DNA of 64,000 nt from Candidatus Parabeggiatoa sp. nov. 2 (GCA_002085445.1 NBMI01000010.1:1-64000), one strand, 5' to 3'; shown: positions 19,501 to 27,524, counted from the first letter of the stretch. The notes: generated from the sequence alone by a model not told the origin. A program made the numbers and translations.

Positions 19501-21528
19501 CGCGTAAAATTCGTTGTCTAAAAAATAAACGGTGGAATAGTGACTAAAGTAGTTTTTTAAGTTGTCTGTCTTGAAATAAATCAGTTGGGGTGGCAAACGC
19601 GCTATTGAATTGTCGACAAGATAACGAGCGCGACAGAAATGAATTTCTTTGAGTATTTTTATATATTCGGCTTGTTGTTGCCAAGGGCATCTTAAAAAAT
19701 AATTGACTAGTTTTCTGAAATCTCTTGACATCACGGTAGGCGCAATTTCAGCGTCGGTGTTTTTATATCTTGGTAGTATATAATACTTAATCTCTTCGTA
19801 TGCTTTTGGTTTATCTAAGCCGAGTGCCAGCATAAATTGCAATGATTTATCATGTTTAACAAAACAGGCTTTGATGGTGGGATATTCTGATTCCGATTCT
19901 GTTGGCAAATAGACTTGTATTTTGCCGGCGCGGTTGTAGGCGGAAACGATTTTATTGTCGGTTAACCGCAAAATCTGTTTTGTCTGAAGGATTTCATTTT
20001 TATATTTCCAGAGATAACGGGCTTTTTCTAATAAATAAGTATAGAGTTGCATTAACCATTTATCGCTTTGCTTTTGGATGAACTCTTGGGTGATACGTCG
20101 CGCCAATTTATCCGAATTCAGTTCTTGATTAACTAAATGATGTCTTACATAATCCCATAACAGTTTGTTATGATGCGTCGTTTGTGGAAACACCCATTGT
20201 GCTTGTTCATTTTTTACAAACTCACTTAATTGTTCAGCAGATAATAAATTCATTAATTCTGGATTCTCGGCTAAATAGGCTTTATTCCGTTTAGTATAGC
20301 TACCGGTTTGGGTGGGCAATAATGCTTCCTTGGATTGTAATTGGGTTAAAACGGCGTCATAAATCACTCTAAATAAATGCTCAGTCGGAAAATCTTGCTC
20401 ATTAATGGGTAACACATTAAAAAACTCATCACTCAATAAACCCATTTTTTTTATGAGTCTTAAACTCTCTGCTGTCAGTAAAGCCAGTGCTTCAATGAGT
20501 TGCCGATTCCATCTGTCACCGTGCTTAATACCTTCCCGGCTATCGGTTAATAAAAAGGGCGCTTGCACAATAAAGTGAAGATGGGTAGTTTCTTTGGTAG
20601 GAAAAAAGCAATAAGCTGGAAAGCTTTGTTGATAGGCGACTTGGGGCGGTGCTTGCCCTTCAGAAGGCTTCAACAAGTAGGCAATGTTAACTTCGTTAAC
20701 CGATTCTGAATCGGAAGACTGCATTGGGCGAGTAAAGACTAAGAAACGGTTCTCTACTGGGTTGTTATTCAACAGTTGTTGTGTCACAATTAAATTGACT
20801 TGATAGGAATGATTAAAACACGCTGTTTTTTGAAAAAACGGCGGTTCTTCTAATCGACAGGTTTTCGTATAACTTCCTTGACTGCCCTTAGTATAATTCC
20901 AGCTAATTTTAGTCAGATGTCTTAAAAACAGCAGTGGATAGGTAAGATTCTGTAATTTTGCTAAAATGGTTTGAAACGCATGGCTCGGAGAACTATCGGG
21001 ATTATCGAATGGAAAATAAAATAGGGTTTCTTCTGGTTGTCTGTCAGGATGATCTTTGTTAAGCAAGATGGGAACAATGAACTTTTCTATTTTAAAGCAA
21101 AAAGGTGGATCATAAATTTCTGGCGTGTTGGTATATTGAAAAACGGCCTTAAAACCGACGCCAAATTTGCCGATTTGTGCTTCATACTTATTGGAATTGC
21201 CAATCGAGGTAATGGCGTTAATATGCCCTAGTCGTTGATTTTGAGTATCAATGTCTTCGGTGTCGGGAGCCGTGATAGAGAAATGAATGGTGCCGTTATG
21301 TGCGAAGAGGATGCCGGTGGGATTGAGCACCAGTCGGGCATAGGTGGCTTTGGCATCATCGGCATTTTGTAGCAGTTCATAGATAAATTGGGCCGATTCT
21401 GAGTATTTTTCGATGACGCGCAGTTTTACGCCTCGCATCGAGCGTTTTTCTAGCACTTCGGCACTTTGTTGACGATCTGTTGAGAGTTGTTCAAATTGGG
21501 TTTGTTGTTGTTTGGTTAAAGTGGACAT
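16594..21528 (-). CDS. GHKL ATPase-SF1 helicase fusion protein
   Basis: This product of about 1644 residues joins two NTPase modules (numbering from the ATG at 21528). Residues ~40-140 form a sacsin/Hsp90-like GHKL ATPase (FIYELLQNADDAK N-box; IGKFGVGFKAVF glycine box). A long uncharacterised middle follows. From ~1150 comes a superfamily 1 helicase: Walker A LGPPGTGKTT, Walker B VIVFDEAS, LTTQYRS, SFQGDEFD and NVAISRAKDY. No nuclease motif is visible. Such fusions are usually large single-gene or few-gene anti-invader candidates; that role is inference. The ATG at 21582 would add 18 residues encoded by a dispersed repeat, so 21528 is preferred. It stands alone, bordered by repeats and decayed toxin-antitoxin genes. 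Confidence 0.85.
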   Translation of the reverse strand: MSTLTKQQQTQFEQLSTDRQQSAEVLEKRSMRGVKLRVIEKYSESAQFIYELLQNADDAKATYARLVLNPTGILFAHNGTIHFSITAPDTEDIDTQNQRLGHINAITSIGNSNKYEAQIGKFGVGFKAVFQYTNTPEIYDPPFCFKIEKFIVPILLNKDHPDRQPEETLFYFPFDNPDSSPSHAFQTILAKLQNLTYPLLFLRHLTKISWNYTKGSQGSYTKTCRLEEPPFFQKTACFNHSYQVNLIVTQQLLNNNPVENRFLVFTRPMQSSDSESVNEVNIAYLLKPSEGQAPPQVAYQQSFPAYCFFPTKETTHLHFIVQAPFLLTDSREGIKHGDRWNRQLIEALALLTAESLRLIKKMGLLSDEFFNVLPINEQDFPTEHLFRVIYDAVLTQLQSKEALLPTQTGSYTKRNKAYLAENPELMNLLSAEQLSEFVKNEQAQWVFPQTTHHNKLLWDYVRHHLVNQELNSDKLARRITQEFIQKQSDKWLMQLYTYLLEKARYLWKYKNEILQTKQILRLTDNKIVSAYNRAGKIQVYLPTESESEYPTIKACFVKHDKSLQFMLALGLDKPKAYEEIKYYILPRYKNTDAEIAPTVMSRDFRKLVNYFLRCPWQQQAEYIKILKEIHFCRARYLVDNSIARLPPQLIYFKTDNLKNYFSHYSTVYFLDNEFYAPFYKEFGKDALTPFFKALGIEDKPRRIKIKATLSTQQREAITKGQYTQDYYHFSQYTYDYDIEGLEAFLAHINPDNSKRLWQFLLKLIEENLGQEIFKGQYNWFYRRERYHHFDAKFLITLRQTAWLYNSHGNCVKPADAIVPELAANNYETENYAAKILIEKLQIPTEKLPDFTEEQRDKYVFGEALFKLAKASGKEPTEVLEKLRHFLVKRKKNRPLPKESIVGSTEKTPTKVTDTKQDKYLSKLIIAEEVPPLENKEQLTHTQQYEYPNQHQSVFTNDFPTLEKKENFLTPTAKTVEKKRAQLEKQFAEQIDEMTKIEALKSRIKKTEKYRVDWFKALLELEYQQSHDSMDKPIIIKFSQIETDTFSDKMIFLKNPSRAIPSIIEDMADLSLQLSLGTETKTVLIEVVSVKELTLRARLKSAAKLKEIDLNQIQSAILEIKNIAFMLEKLKEAFWQLRCSNNDNLQAKLPTKIEFILGPPGTGKTTYLVKERIIPLLTGISFPKNQVAESSPKVLVLTPTNKVADVLVKKIMAEMPANRPLSNGEMAPFQPETAPSTDNSDQNPLIRFGVTGDSEIEKAGLLKDKSFEITRLTQCVVVTTVARFLYDGFKNTLLKAYDWDVIVFDEASMIMLAQIVYVLYQQTHCYFIIGGDPFQIQPVVRAKEWRTENIYTLVGLNRFQAPKTVPHDFPITHLTTQYRSIPPLGALVSQFSYDGILTHHRKLADKKSLNIERFDLKEITIIKFPASQIDRFDSLYRSQRLDGGGAYQIYSAIFTVELALFLAKHLKKHSQAEWKIGIVCPYLAQATLVEKMIAALSSLEKNTVVSRNKVHSFQGDEFDMILNLLNAPPIISPNIFLNNQNILNVAISRAKDYLVLILPDIDEGLAQLQRLDTILNDNEIKPYVQQFTSAEVEQILFNQTDYIQENSLITTHQKINVYGKPEKKYQVRCSDKAVDIQLEVERFFD

Positions 21529-22090
21529 GGATGATGTTCTCTTTCTAAAAATGATAGACTTGTCCAGATAAGTTTTGTCCATTCGGGCGCATTCCCATTT
21601 TCACGGTTCGGTTAAGTAAGTAGTACAACGGATGACGGGCCGATAAACGGATAAAGCATAGACTTGTCCAGATAAGTTTTGTCCATTCGGGCGCATTCCC
21701 GTTTTCACGGTTCGGTTAGGTAAGTAGTACAACGGATGACGGGCCGATAAACGGATTGATTGTTTATGGCTAGGTAGTACAACTGATGACGGGCCGATAA
21801 ACGGATTGAGTACAACTAATTACGCGGATAAACGAATTTAGTAGCAACTATACTTTGCACCGTCACAAACTGCGCTTTTTTCCGTTTTCGATGGTTAGTG
21901 TCAAGTATCGCCTGGGGATAAATCCCCAGGCTAAAAGCTAAAGTCTGCTAAAGCAGACTGCCCCCTGCGTGCGAGTGCTCTTATGCGTACTTACAGTAGT
22001 TCTAAACTGTTCATGACAAGAAAAGCTCAATTTATGGCGGTGCTTAGTATAATTAGCGGATAAACGAATTAAAAACGCGGATAAACTTCC
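21529..22090. repeat. 103-bp tandem repeat, CGGAT subfamily units, MITE
   Basis: Two tandem ~103-bp copies beginning TAGACTTGTCCAGATAAG start at about 21556 and 21659; a third starts at 23287. Each ends in a variant of the 31-bp unit with ACGGAT in place of ACGAATT. After further units comes a miniature element with TATACTTTGCACCG ends at 21849-22051, interrupted inside by ~80 bp containing a CCTGGGGATAAATCCCCAGG palindrome. Repeat units then run into the truncated hicB. Confidence 0.82.
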
Positions 22091-22198
22091 TCAAATTTCT
22101 GTGGCACCGCCAGCACTATAATCTTCTAAATCGGGTGCAATGGCAATGTAAGCGTTGTCTTCATCAGTCCAAAATACGGTAAATGGATAGCGTTGCAT
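22091..22198 (-). pseudogene. hicB: hicB antitoxin, truncated by a repeat
   Basis: The ATG at 22198 opens a 35-codon frame (MQRYPFTVFWTDED, AYIAIAPDLEDYSAGG) that matches the N-terminus of HicB antitoxins. These fold as a partial RNase-H-like domain and bind HicA. The frame ends at a TGA at 22091-22093, directly against a 31-bp repeat unit (GCGGATAAAC), so the rest of the gene is gone. The start lies 8 bp after the stop of the hicA tail, the normal hicA-hicB order. Identification is by motif. Confidence 0.72.
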
Positions 22199-22206
22199 GT
22201 TAAGCC

Positions 22207-22647
22207 TCATTCGTATTTGTCCAACATTTTAATTAATTGGTAGGCTTGATAAGGATAAATATAACCGTCTTTGGTAATTCAAGATATCTTGTGTATTTTC
22301 TTTAGTAAAACACCTAAGCTGTACTGGTTCATTCCAGTTGATGGCCCACAAATCAGGGTTATTCACGTATTAATGCTAAGGGTATCTCCAGAAATAAAAA
22401 TGTATTTTTAATCAATTAATTGTAATCAACTATTTGATTAACATAATATTTATATAACTTATTGAAAAGTCGAACTCACGTTAGTATAAACAGTGTGAGA
22501 ACTTCGCCCACCTGTTTCTGTGAAACCTACCATCTCAGCAGCTTTGCAAGCATCATTAAAACGCACCGCCTGTGGATTATTACGAATAGCCGCTAAAAGT
22601 TTTTCACGTTTATACTTTGCACCGTCACAAATTGCGCTGAAAGTCAT
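22207..22647 (-). pseudogene. hicA: hicA toxin split by a 177-bp element
   Basis: The N-terminal part (22647 down to about 22487) encodes KREKLLAAIRNNPQAVRF and SSHTVYT, a HicA-like mRNA interferase with its histidine. It then runs into an inserted element and stops at 22459. The missing C-terminal end (DGYIYPYQAYQLIKMLDKYE then TGA) is found at 22269-22207, one frameshift beyond the element. The first residues before YKREKLL are encoded by the end of another miniature element, so the native start is also lost. The toxin is dead, consistent with loss of the antitoxin. Confidence 0.75.
22310..22486. mobile_element. 177-bp non-coding element, copy A (in hicA)
   Basis: This segment separates the two halves of hicA. 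It is about 95% identical by eye to 28065-28240, which sits against the start of brnT. It begins CACCTAAGCTGTACTGG and ends AAAAGTCGAACTCAC. I find no obvious inverted termini and no open frame. Presence in two unrelated genes shows it is a transposable or copied unit. Confidence 0.78.
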
Positions 22648-23140
22648 TTCGACTTAGTGAGAAATCTTATTACTTAGACTCAATCGAAGTCGTTATTTGG
22701 CCCCAATTTGACCATAAAATTTGTACGGCTATTAGACCCAATTTGGGGGCCATAAAATCGTTTGACACATTTCAAGTTTGGATTTGTTCGGTTATAAAAG
22801 AATCAGACATCCAAACTTGAGTTCGGCAAGCATCCAAACTCCAGTTTGGACAAGAACAAATCCCAACTTAGGCTCAATCGAAGTCGTTAGACTTTGTACC
22901 GTCACAAATTGTGCTTTTCGTCATTTCGACTTAAGGAGAAATCTTATGACTTAGACTCAATCGAAGTCGTTATTTGGCTCCAATTTTACCATTATTTTTG
23001 TACGGCTATTAGAGCCAATTTGGGGGCCATAAACTCGTTTGAGACAGTTTGGATTTGTTCGGTTATAAAAGAATCAGACATCCAATGTTGAGTTCGGCAT
23101 GCATTCAAGCTCTAGTTTGGACAAGAACAAATCCCAAAAT
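22611..23140. repeat. ~277-bp tandem direct duplication
   Basis: Two copies follow each other, at 22611-22887 and 22888-23140. Each starts with the TTTGCACCGTCACAAATT-type miniature-element end, continues with ACTCAATCGAAGTCGTTATT and GGGGGCCATAAA, and ends in ACAAGAACAAATCCCA. Corresponding landmarks are 271-277 bp apart. The first copy supplies the false N-terminus of hicA. No gene is present. Confidence 0.88.
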
Positions 23141-24118
23141 CCGTTACAATTGAGTACAACTAATTACGCGGATAAACGAATTGTTTCTTCAATAGGACGT
23201 GTTTTGTAGGTAGTAGTACTTAGGATGACGTGGATTAACGGATTTATGGCTAGGTAGTACAACGGATGACGGGCCGATAAACGGATAAAGCATAGACTTG
23301 TCCAGATAAGTTTTGTCCATTCGGGCGCATTGCCATTTTCACGGTTCGGTTAGGTAAGTAGTACAACGGATGACGGGCAGATAAACGGATTCTTTTTGAA
23401 AGACGTCCCGATAAGTTTTGTCTATTCTTGCTTGATGAGTACAACGAATTAGGAAATAAACGAATAAAAATTAGGAATTAAACGAATAAAGCAAGCATAG
23501 ATCGTTTTTCTAGCACTTCGGCACTTTGTTGACGATCTGTTGAGAGTTGTTCAAATTGGGTTTTTTGGTGAGGAGTTTAGATGGGCATTGGTTATCTTTT
23601 ATCAACAATTTCAGGATTGTTGTCGATTAGTCTCTTAGTACATCTAATTACGCGGATAAACGAATTGTTCTGAGTTTTCCCTAGGTTCGTTCCACCAGTT
23701 GATCTTTCACATTCAACACCTTCGGGGTTGGCACTATTCACTAGGGCGCATTCCCATTTTCCGGGTACGAAAGTTAATTTAGATGGCGATTATGCTTAAT
23801 ATAAGGATTGATAAAAGTCAATTTTTATCAAGAGTACGTTTATCCGCGTTTTTATACTGCACACGGCTTAGATTTGGACTTTTAGGTTTCCAGAATTCCA
23901 GCATCATTCCCTTCACCCCGGTGAAGAAAAAAGTCTAAATTTCACCCGTTCACAGTATAATTCGTTTAGTAGCAATATAGGCGTTCCGCCACTGCGTTTG
24001 GCGTTCCGCCACGGCGTTTCGTTATACTAAATTCGTTTATCCGCGTAATTCGTTGTACTAAATTCGTTTATCCGCGTAATTCGTTGTACTTACTTAACCG
24101 TGAAAACGGGAATGCGCC
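23141..24118. other. Repeat region with a helicase-gene fragment
   Basis: Several 31-bp units of both the CGAATT and CGGAT subfamilies lie here, in both orientations (inverted near 24027-24090). A third TAGACTTGTCCAG unit lies near 23287. Positions 23503-23563 are a nearly exact copy of 21443-21503, the start of the GHKL-helicase gene. A CAACACCTTCGGGGTTGG palindrome lies near 23713. No intact gene is seen. Confidence 0.75.
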
Positions 24119-24781
24119 CTATTCACTATTGGCTTTTTTGAAATCTTTTTTCTGAGCATCTATAGTAGCACTTTTTGGGTTAAAAATAGGAGAAGGTGTC
24201 ACCAGTTCAATTTTTTTAATCGCGTCCAAAATATCCGCCTTAACATCACCGGTGGCTTTTGATAGTCCTTGATTTAAATGGGCTAACGCAACGGATTGGG
24301 CCGTTTCGGTTTGTGGTTTCTGGTTATCTTTTTGAAAAATAAGGATATCTTCTTTAATCGCGTTGCCAAATTTGTTAGTAAACGTTCTTTCTAACGTGTG
24401 CAGTTCAATAAATCCGCCCATCGTTTGAATGAGTTGAGCAATCATTTGTCCAGCGTACCTTTGATTCTCGCCCCATCACCAGTATCATTTTTCCAGCAGG
24501 TTTTAAGGCGAGCCAAAAACTTTCGATAGCTTTGCTCATATCAAGACAATATTGCACCACCGTTTTAAATCTGTTGCTTCGATGTTTTCTATTGGCACCA
24601 AATTCGCTTTGTGCTACACGGAGAATATCAATATTCAAGCTTTCAATGATGGCGCGGTAGTTTTGGTGATAGTTAAATACATTGATGTAGGGTGGACTGG
24701 TAAAAATCAAATCGGCCGTTTCTGGTAACTCTTGGCCGACTTTTCGGGCATCGTTAAGATTAGCCTTAATTAGATTTTCTC
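24119..24781 (-). pseudogene. DNA methyltransferase, 5'-truncated and frameshifted
   Basis: Entering from 24781, the frame encodes KANLNDARKVGQELPETADL, the DLIFTSPPYINVFNY catalytic motif (SPPY, of N6-adenine/N4-cytosine methyltransferases) and KPAGKMILVMGRES. Near 24450 the frame breaks, and homology-like sequence continues in another frame (QMIAQLIQTMGGFIELHTLE) to 24119. The 5' end with the start is missing exactly where the IS607-like transposase gene ends. The last 15 residues are encoded by a dispersed intergenic repeat. It is probably a dead remnant of a restriction-modification gene. Confidence 0.8.
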
Positions 24782-26002
24782 TTACTTAAAAACGCCAAAA
24801 CCACCAAATAGGGGTTCGGTTATGTTTAAGGAGTAAGCTTCCTGGGGTGATAAAACTTCTATCACCTTAGTCAAAAAACGAATCAAAATATTTCTTGCAC
24901 CATGTATATCTCGGTTCACTCTTTTGCCTTGGAAAAGAATTGAAGCTTTCCCGCCCAAGTTATTTAGAACAGAACCATCCCACAAGGTTTTGGAAGTATA
25001 AGATTCATTAACATCTATGACGGTTTTACCGTATTTTTTTGCCATCCACTTCAAGGTTTGCTTGAACTTATAATGGGCCAACCCAAGCATGCTTCTAACC
25101 GTTTTGCGTCTAATAAATCGTTTGCGCGTCTCATGTTTTTTTTGCACCATTTTTAAAATTTCAAAAGTGGGCAATAAAATGACATCATAATTTGAAACCA
25201 AATCATAAGCAACCCTTCTATGCAAATCGGTAACTAAGTTTTGTTGTCTGACTCTGATTTGATGAATTCGATTGTTAAGATTTTTCAATCGTTCTTTAAC
25301 CCATTGTTTTGATTTATCTTCTTGTTTTAATTTCTCACGCGTTGATAAAAGGCTATCAAGTGCCAACATTAAAGGAACCAATTTGGTTTCAATAAACTTT
25401 TCGCCATATTGTGTTGCATCTTGTGGACTAAAAGCCGTTTGAAACGTTCTAACTCCAGGGTCAAGTGAGACAATGGACAATTCTTTTGTTTTAGTTTGGG
25501 TAACAGATTGTTCAAATTTTACACTTGCAAACCATTGTCCATTGGTATAAGTGACTATAGTCGTTTTACCCACAGCCTCATTGGGGGCCGTTTCGGTCCA
25601 AGCACATTCACCTAATATTCTAGGAAATATTTGCTTGTTTGCCGATAATCTCTGAACAACAAAATATTGTTGAGGTGCATTTCTTGACATAAAAGACATG
25701 GAAGCCTTTTCACCTTTCATTCTGTTTTTAATCACGGCTGAACGTGTCTCACAAGCTTTTCGATAAGCCGCTTGAACTAGGTTGCTATTGTAACGGGTCT
25801 CATTTTGTTCGCATTCAACTATGCACCAATCACATATTTGGGTTCTGAAATCGCTATGAGGTTTACGCCCTTTTCGCATGAATTCAATTGTCAGATTATA
25901 CGCACGACGAAAAAGGTTTAAGGCATCAAACCACAATTTTTCATTTTGAGGATAAATCCTTATTTTCTTGCTTGTGATTGCGACGCTTTGTTTTGTTTCC
26001 AT
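24782..26002 (-). CDS. tnpB: IS607-type TnpB (RuvC-like) protein
   Basis: The product has about 406 residues when started at the ATG at 26002, which overlaps the end of tnpA as usual for IS607. RuvC-like residues are visible: D in VSLDPGVRTF (~180), E in LPTFEILKM (~281) and D in NRDIHGARN (~363). The cysteines of the usual C-terminal zinc ribbon are absent (YTSKTLWDGSVLNNLGG). Proteins of this class are RNA-guided nucleases when intact. The longer open frame upstream to 26368 overlaps tnpA in another frame and is not considered real. Confidence 0.85.
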   Translation of the reverse strand: METKQSVAITSKKIRIYPQNEKLWFDALNLFRRAYNLTIEFMRKGRKPHSDFRTQICDWCIVECEQNETRYNSNLVQAAYRKACETRSAVIKNRMKGEKASMSFMSRNAPQQYFVVQRLSANKQIFPRILGECAWTETAPNEAVGKTTIVTYTNGQWFASVKFEQSVTQTKTKELSIVSLDPGVRTFQTAFSPQDATQYGEKFIETKLVPLMLALDSLLSTREKLKQEDKSKQWVKERLKNLNNRIHQIRVRQQNLVTDLHRRVAYDLVSNYDVILLPTFEILKMVQKKHETRKRFIRRKTVRSMLGLAHYKFKQTLKWMAKKYGKTVIDVNESYTSKTLWDGSVLNNLGGKASILFQGKRVNRDIHGARNILIRFLTKVIEVLSPQEAYSLNITEPLFGGFGVFK

Positions 26003-26501
26003 AATGGGAATTGATAAACTTCGTTCTGAAAGCAATGAGGGCCGGGGTAAAGAATTGTTCGGTATTATTTGGCTCTTCCAAAAGTTCGACTCGCCCTTTT
26101 GATAATTCAATAATCCATTTGATGAGTGGGAAGGAGGGAAGGGTGATTCTATCCGATGTGGTTGCCACAAGGTGCAATGGATTGCCGTTGATAGCGAGTT
26201 CCAAAAAGGCTTTATATCCACGTCTATTTTGGTTAAATCCTGAGGCGATATCAGAGATGAATCGGGCGAAAGGGTATTGGCTTTTGAGCAATTATCGAAG
26301 TTTATCAAGGGAGCTTTTGAGCAATGAACTTCCGACTCTGGCGTAGAGAATAATGGTAATGGGTTCATTGACCCAAACCCGGTAATGTCCTCCTTTGTTT
26401 TTTTTTGACTTTATCAAATTTTCCCTCCAATATTTGCGTTTTGGATTGTTTCGTTTGTAACTTGAATATTCTTTTGCCAAATAACAGGTTGATTTATACA
26501 T
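25941..26501 (-). pseudogene. tnpA: IS607-type TnpA serine recombinase, nonsense codon
   Basis: From the ATG at 26501 the frame gives a MerR-like helix-turn-helix ending GGHYRVW, then the resolvase start IILYARVGSS. It stops at a TAA at about 26292-26294. The same frame continues with ISDIASGFNQNRRGYKAFLE and VELLEEPNN, the core of IS607 serine recombinases, to 25941. The repeated LLKS around the TAA suggests a small duplication caused it. The enzyme would be cut before most of the catalytic domain. Confidence 0.75.
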
Positions 26502-26589
26502 AACCTAAAATGACCGTTTTGTGTTTTTGGCAATTTTAGTGTTTTTGGTTTAAAATTTTAGCTGTATAGGGTAGGCTCAACAGCGATTT

Positions 26590-26835
26590 TTATAGGTAAT
26601 AAAAGGATTTGGTTAAAGACTCTTTCAGCCCTAGCTTTTTATCATGTTCAGATAGAAATAACAGGTTCAGGGCCAGTATTTGTTGTTCTTGATCTAATAG
26701 ATTAGAAAATAACAGTTTAGCAAGATGAATCAGATTCTGGTAACTGTCTCGATAATTGGGCTTTTTGACATAAACGGGCAAGCCTTCAAATGGGAGCAAA
26801 GCGGCTTTCAGTTTTATCGCAACGGCGGTGATTAT
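26590..26835 (-). CDS. Unrecognised fragment (hypothetical protein)
   Basis: An open frame of about 81 residues runs to a TAA at 26590 (FEGLPVYVKKPNYRDSYQNL, then ILALNLLFLSEHDKK). It has the composition of a folded soluble protein but lacks an ATG; only a TTG at 26799 is available. It is probably the 3' remnant of a longer gene between IS607 and the PD-(D/E)XK-like gene. I do not recognise the family. An ATCCGATTTCTTAAAGAAAT hairpin lies just upstream. Confidence 0.4.
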   Translation of the reverse strand: MITAVAIKLKAALLPFEGLPVYVKKPNYRDSYQNLIHLAKLLFSNLLDQEQQILALNLLFLSEHDKKLGLKESLTKSFYYL

Positions 26836-26873
26836 TTAGAAATCCGATTTCTTAAAGAAATCGGATTTCTTCG

Positions 26874-26911
26874 ATTTCAGGGCGGAGTTCATCATCAGAC
26901 TTGGTGTCAAT
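26874..26911 (-). pseudogene. Antitoxin N-terminal fragment
   Basis: The reverse strand encodes IDTKSDDELRPEI directly after the stop of the PD-(D/E)XK-like gene. The same peptide start ([10 protein letters not shown]) begins the brnT-linked antitoxin remnant at 27808. It is therefore a second fragment of a brnT-type antitoxin, cut off by an ATCCGAT hairpin. Too short to be functional. Confidence 0.5.
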
Positions 26912-27524
26912 ACTTATCTGCTGTTTTAGCCGTGACGATTGAGATAAAAATACCCATTATTTTGGAAACATTGGAGATAGGGTATTCATCAATATCTATC
27001 CAAACGGTGTCGTCATGTAATTTCAGAAATCGCCACAAACTGCCGGTTGTGACAACGCCATAGATATTTGGAATAGATTTTTGTTTGCTGTCATTACAGA
27101 GCTTGGAAGCAAACATTTCAGCAATATATTGTCCCATCCCAGAATTGATTCGATCATTTTTAGCTTCAACAATCGCTATGATTGGGACATCCAAAAATAA
27201 CTGTTCCTTTGATAAGCTCAACATGTAGTCACAAGTACCATTCAAGCCTTTTGTTTTATCCACATTAAATTCAATTCCTGAAAACAGGCTGAGTTCAGAA
27301 TTTGATTGTTTGATCAATTCCACCAATACCGGCGTAACAATCAACTCAGAGCGTGCTTTTTCGGTATCAATCGAAACCGCTAAAGGAATATTGAATTTGA
27401 GCGTTTCTTTTAGATGTGGACTACACTCTAAAGGTTCAGTCATTGGAAATAAACGCTCTTTTTCATTCAAGGATAATAATAACTTTTCTTTCACATCAGT
27501 TAACGTAAAATCGCTATAAGCCAT
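26907..27524 (-). CDS. PD-(D/E)XK-like hypothetical protein
   Basis: A 205-residue protein with VSIDTEKARSELIVTPVLVE, GIEFNVDKTKGLNGTCDY and then AIVEAKND, followed by MGQYIAEMFASKL and YGVVTTGSLWRFLKL. The spaced D and E-A-K residues on predicted strands fit the PD-(D/E)XK nuclease core. Relatives of this pattern are frequent, uncharacterised proteins of cyanobacteria and sulfur bacteria. A GAGAG site lies before the ATG at 27524. It could be linked to the nearby methyltransferase remnant as a restriction component, but this family is usually found alone, so that link is weak. Confidence 0.7.
   Translation of the reverse strand: MAYSDFTLTDVKEKLLLSLNEKERLFPMTEPLECSPHLKETLKFNIPLAVSIDTEKARSELIVTPVLVELIKQSNSELSLFSGIEFNVDKTKGLNGTCDYMLSLSKEQLFLDVPIIAIVEAKNDRINSGMGQYIAEMFASKLCNDSKQKSIPNIYGVVTTGSLWRFLKLHDDTVWIDIDEYPISNVSKIMGIFISIVTAKTADKY

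Larger units (their letters stand above)
24782..26540 (-). mobile_element. IS607-family insertion sequence
   Basis: The element carries a serine-recombinase-like tnpA and an overlapping tnpB, the gene order of IS607. Its left end falls at the tnpB stop, next to the truncated methyltransferase. The right end is not exactly defined; short GTGTTTTTGG motifs near 26520-26550 resemble CAAAACCACC at the left end. It is likely inactive because tnpA has an internal stop. Confidence 0.75.

Noticed and set aside
21529-21582. Upstream start for the GHKL-helicase gene
   Set aside because: The added 18 residues come largely from the TAGACTTGTCCAG repeat that recurs at 21659 and 23287; the next ATG fits better.
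26003-26368. Longer N-terminus for TnpB
   Set aside because: This segment overlaps tnpA in another frame, and the tnpA reading carries recognisable serine-recombinase sequence; the extension has none.
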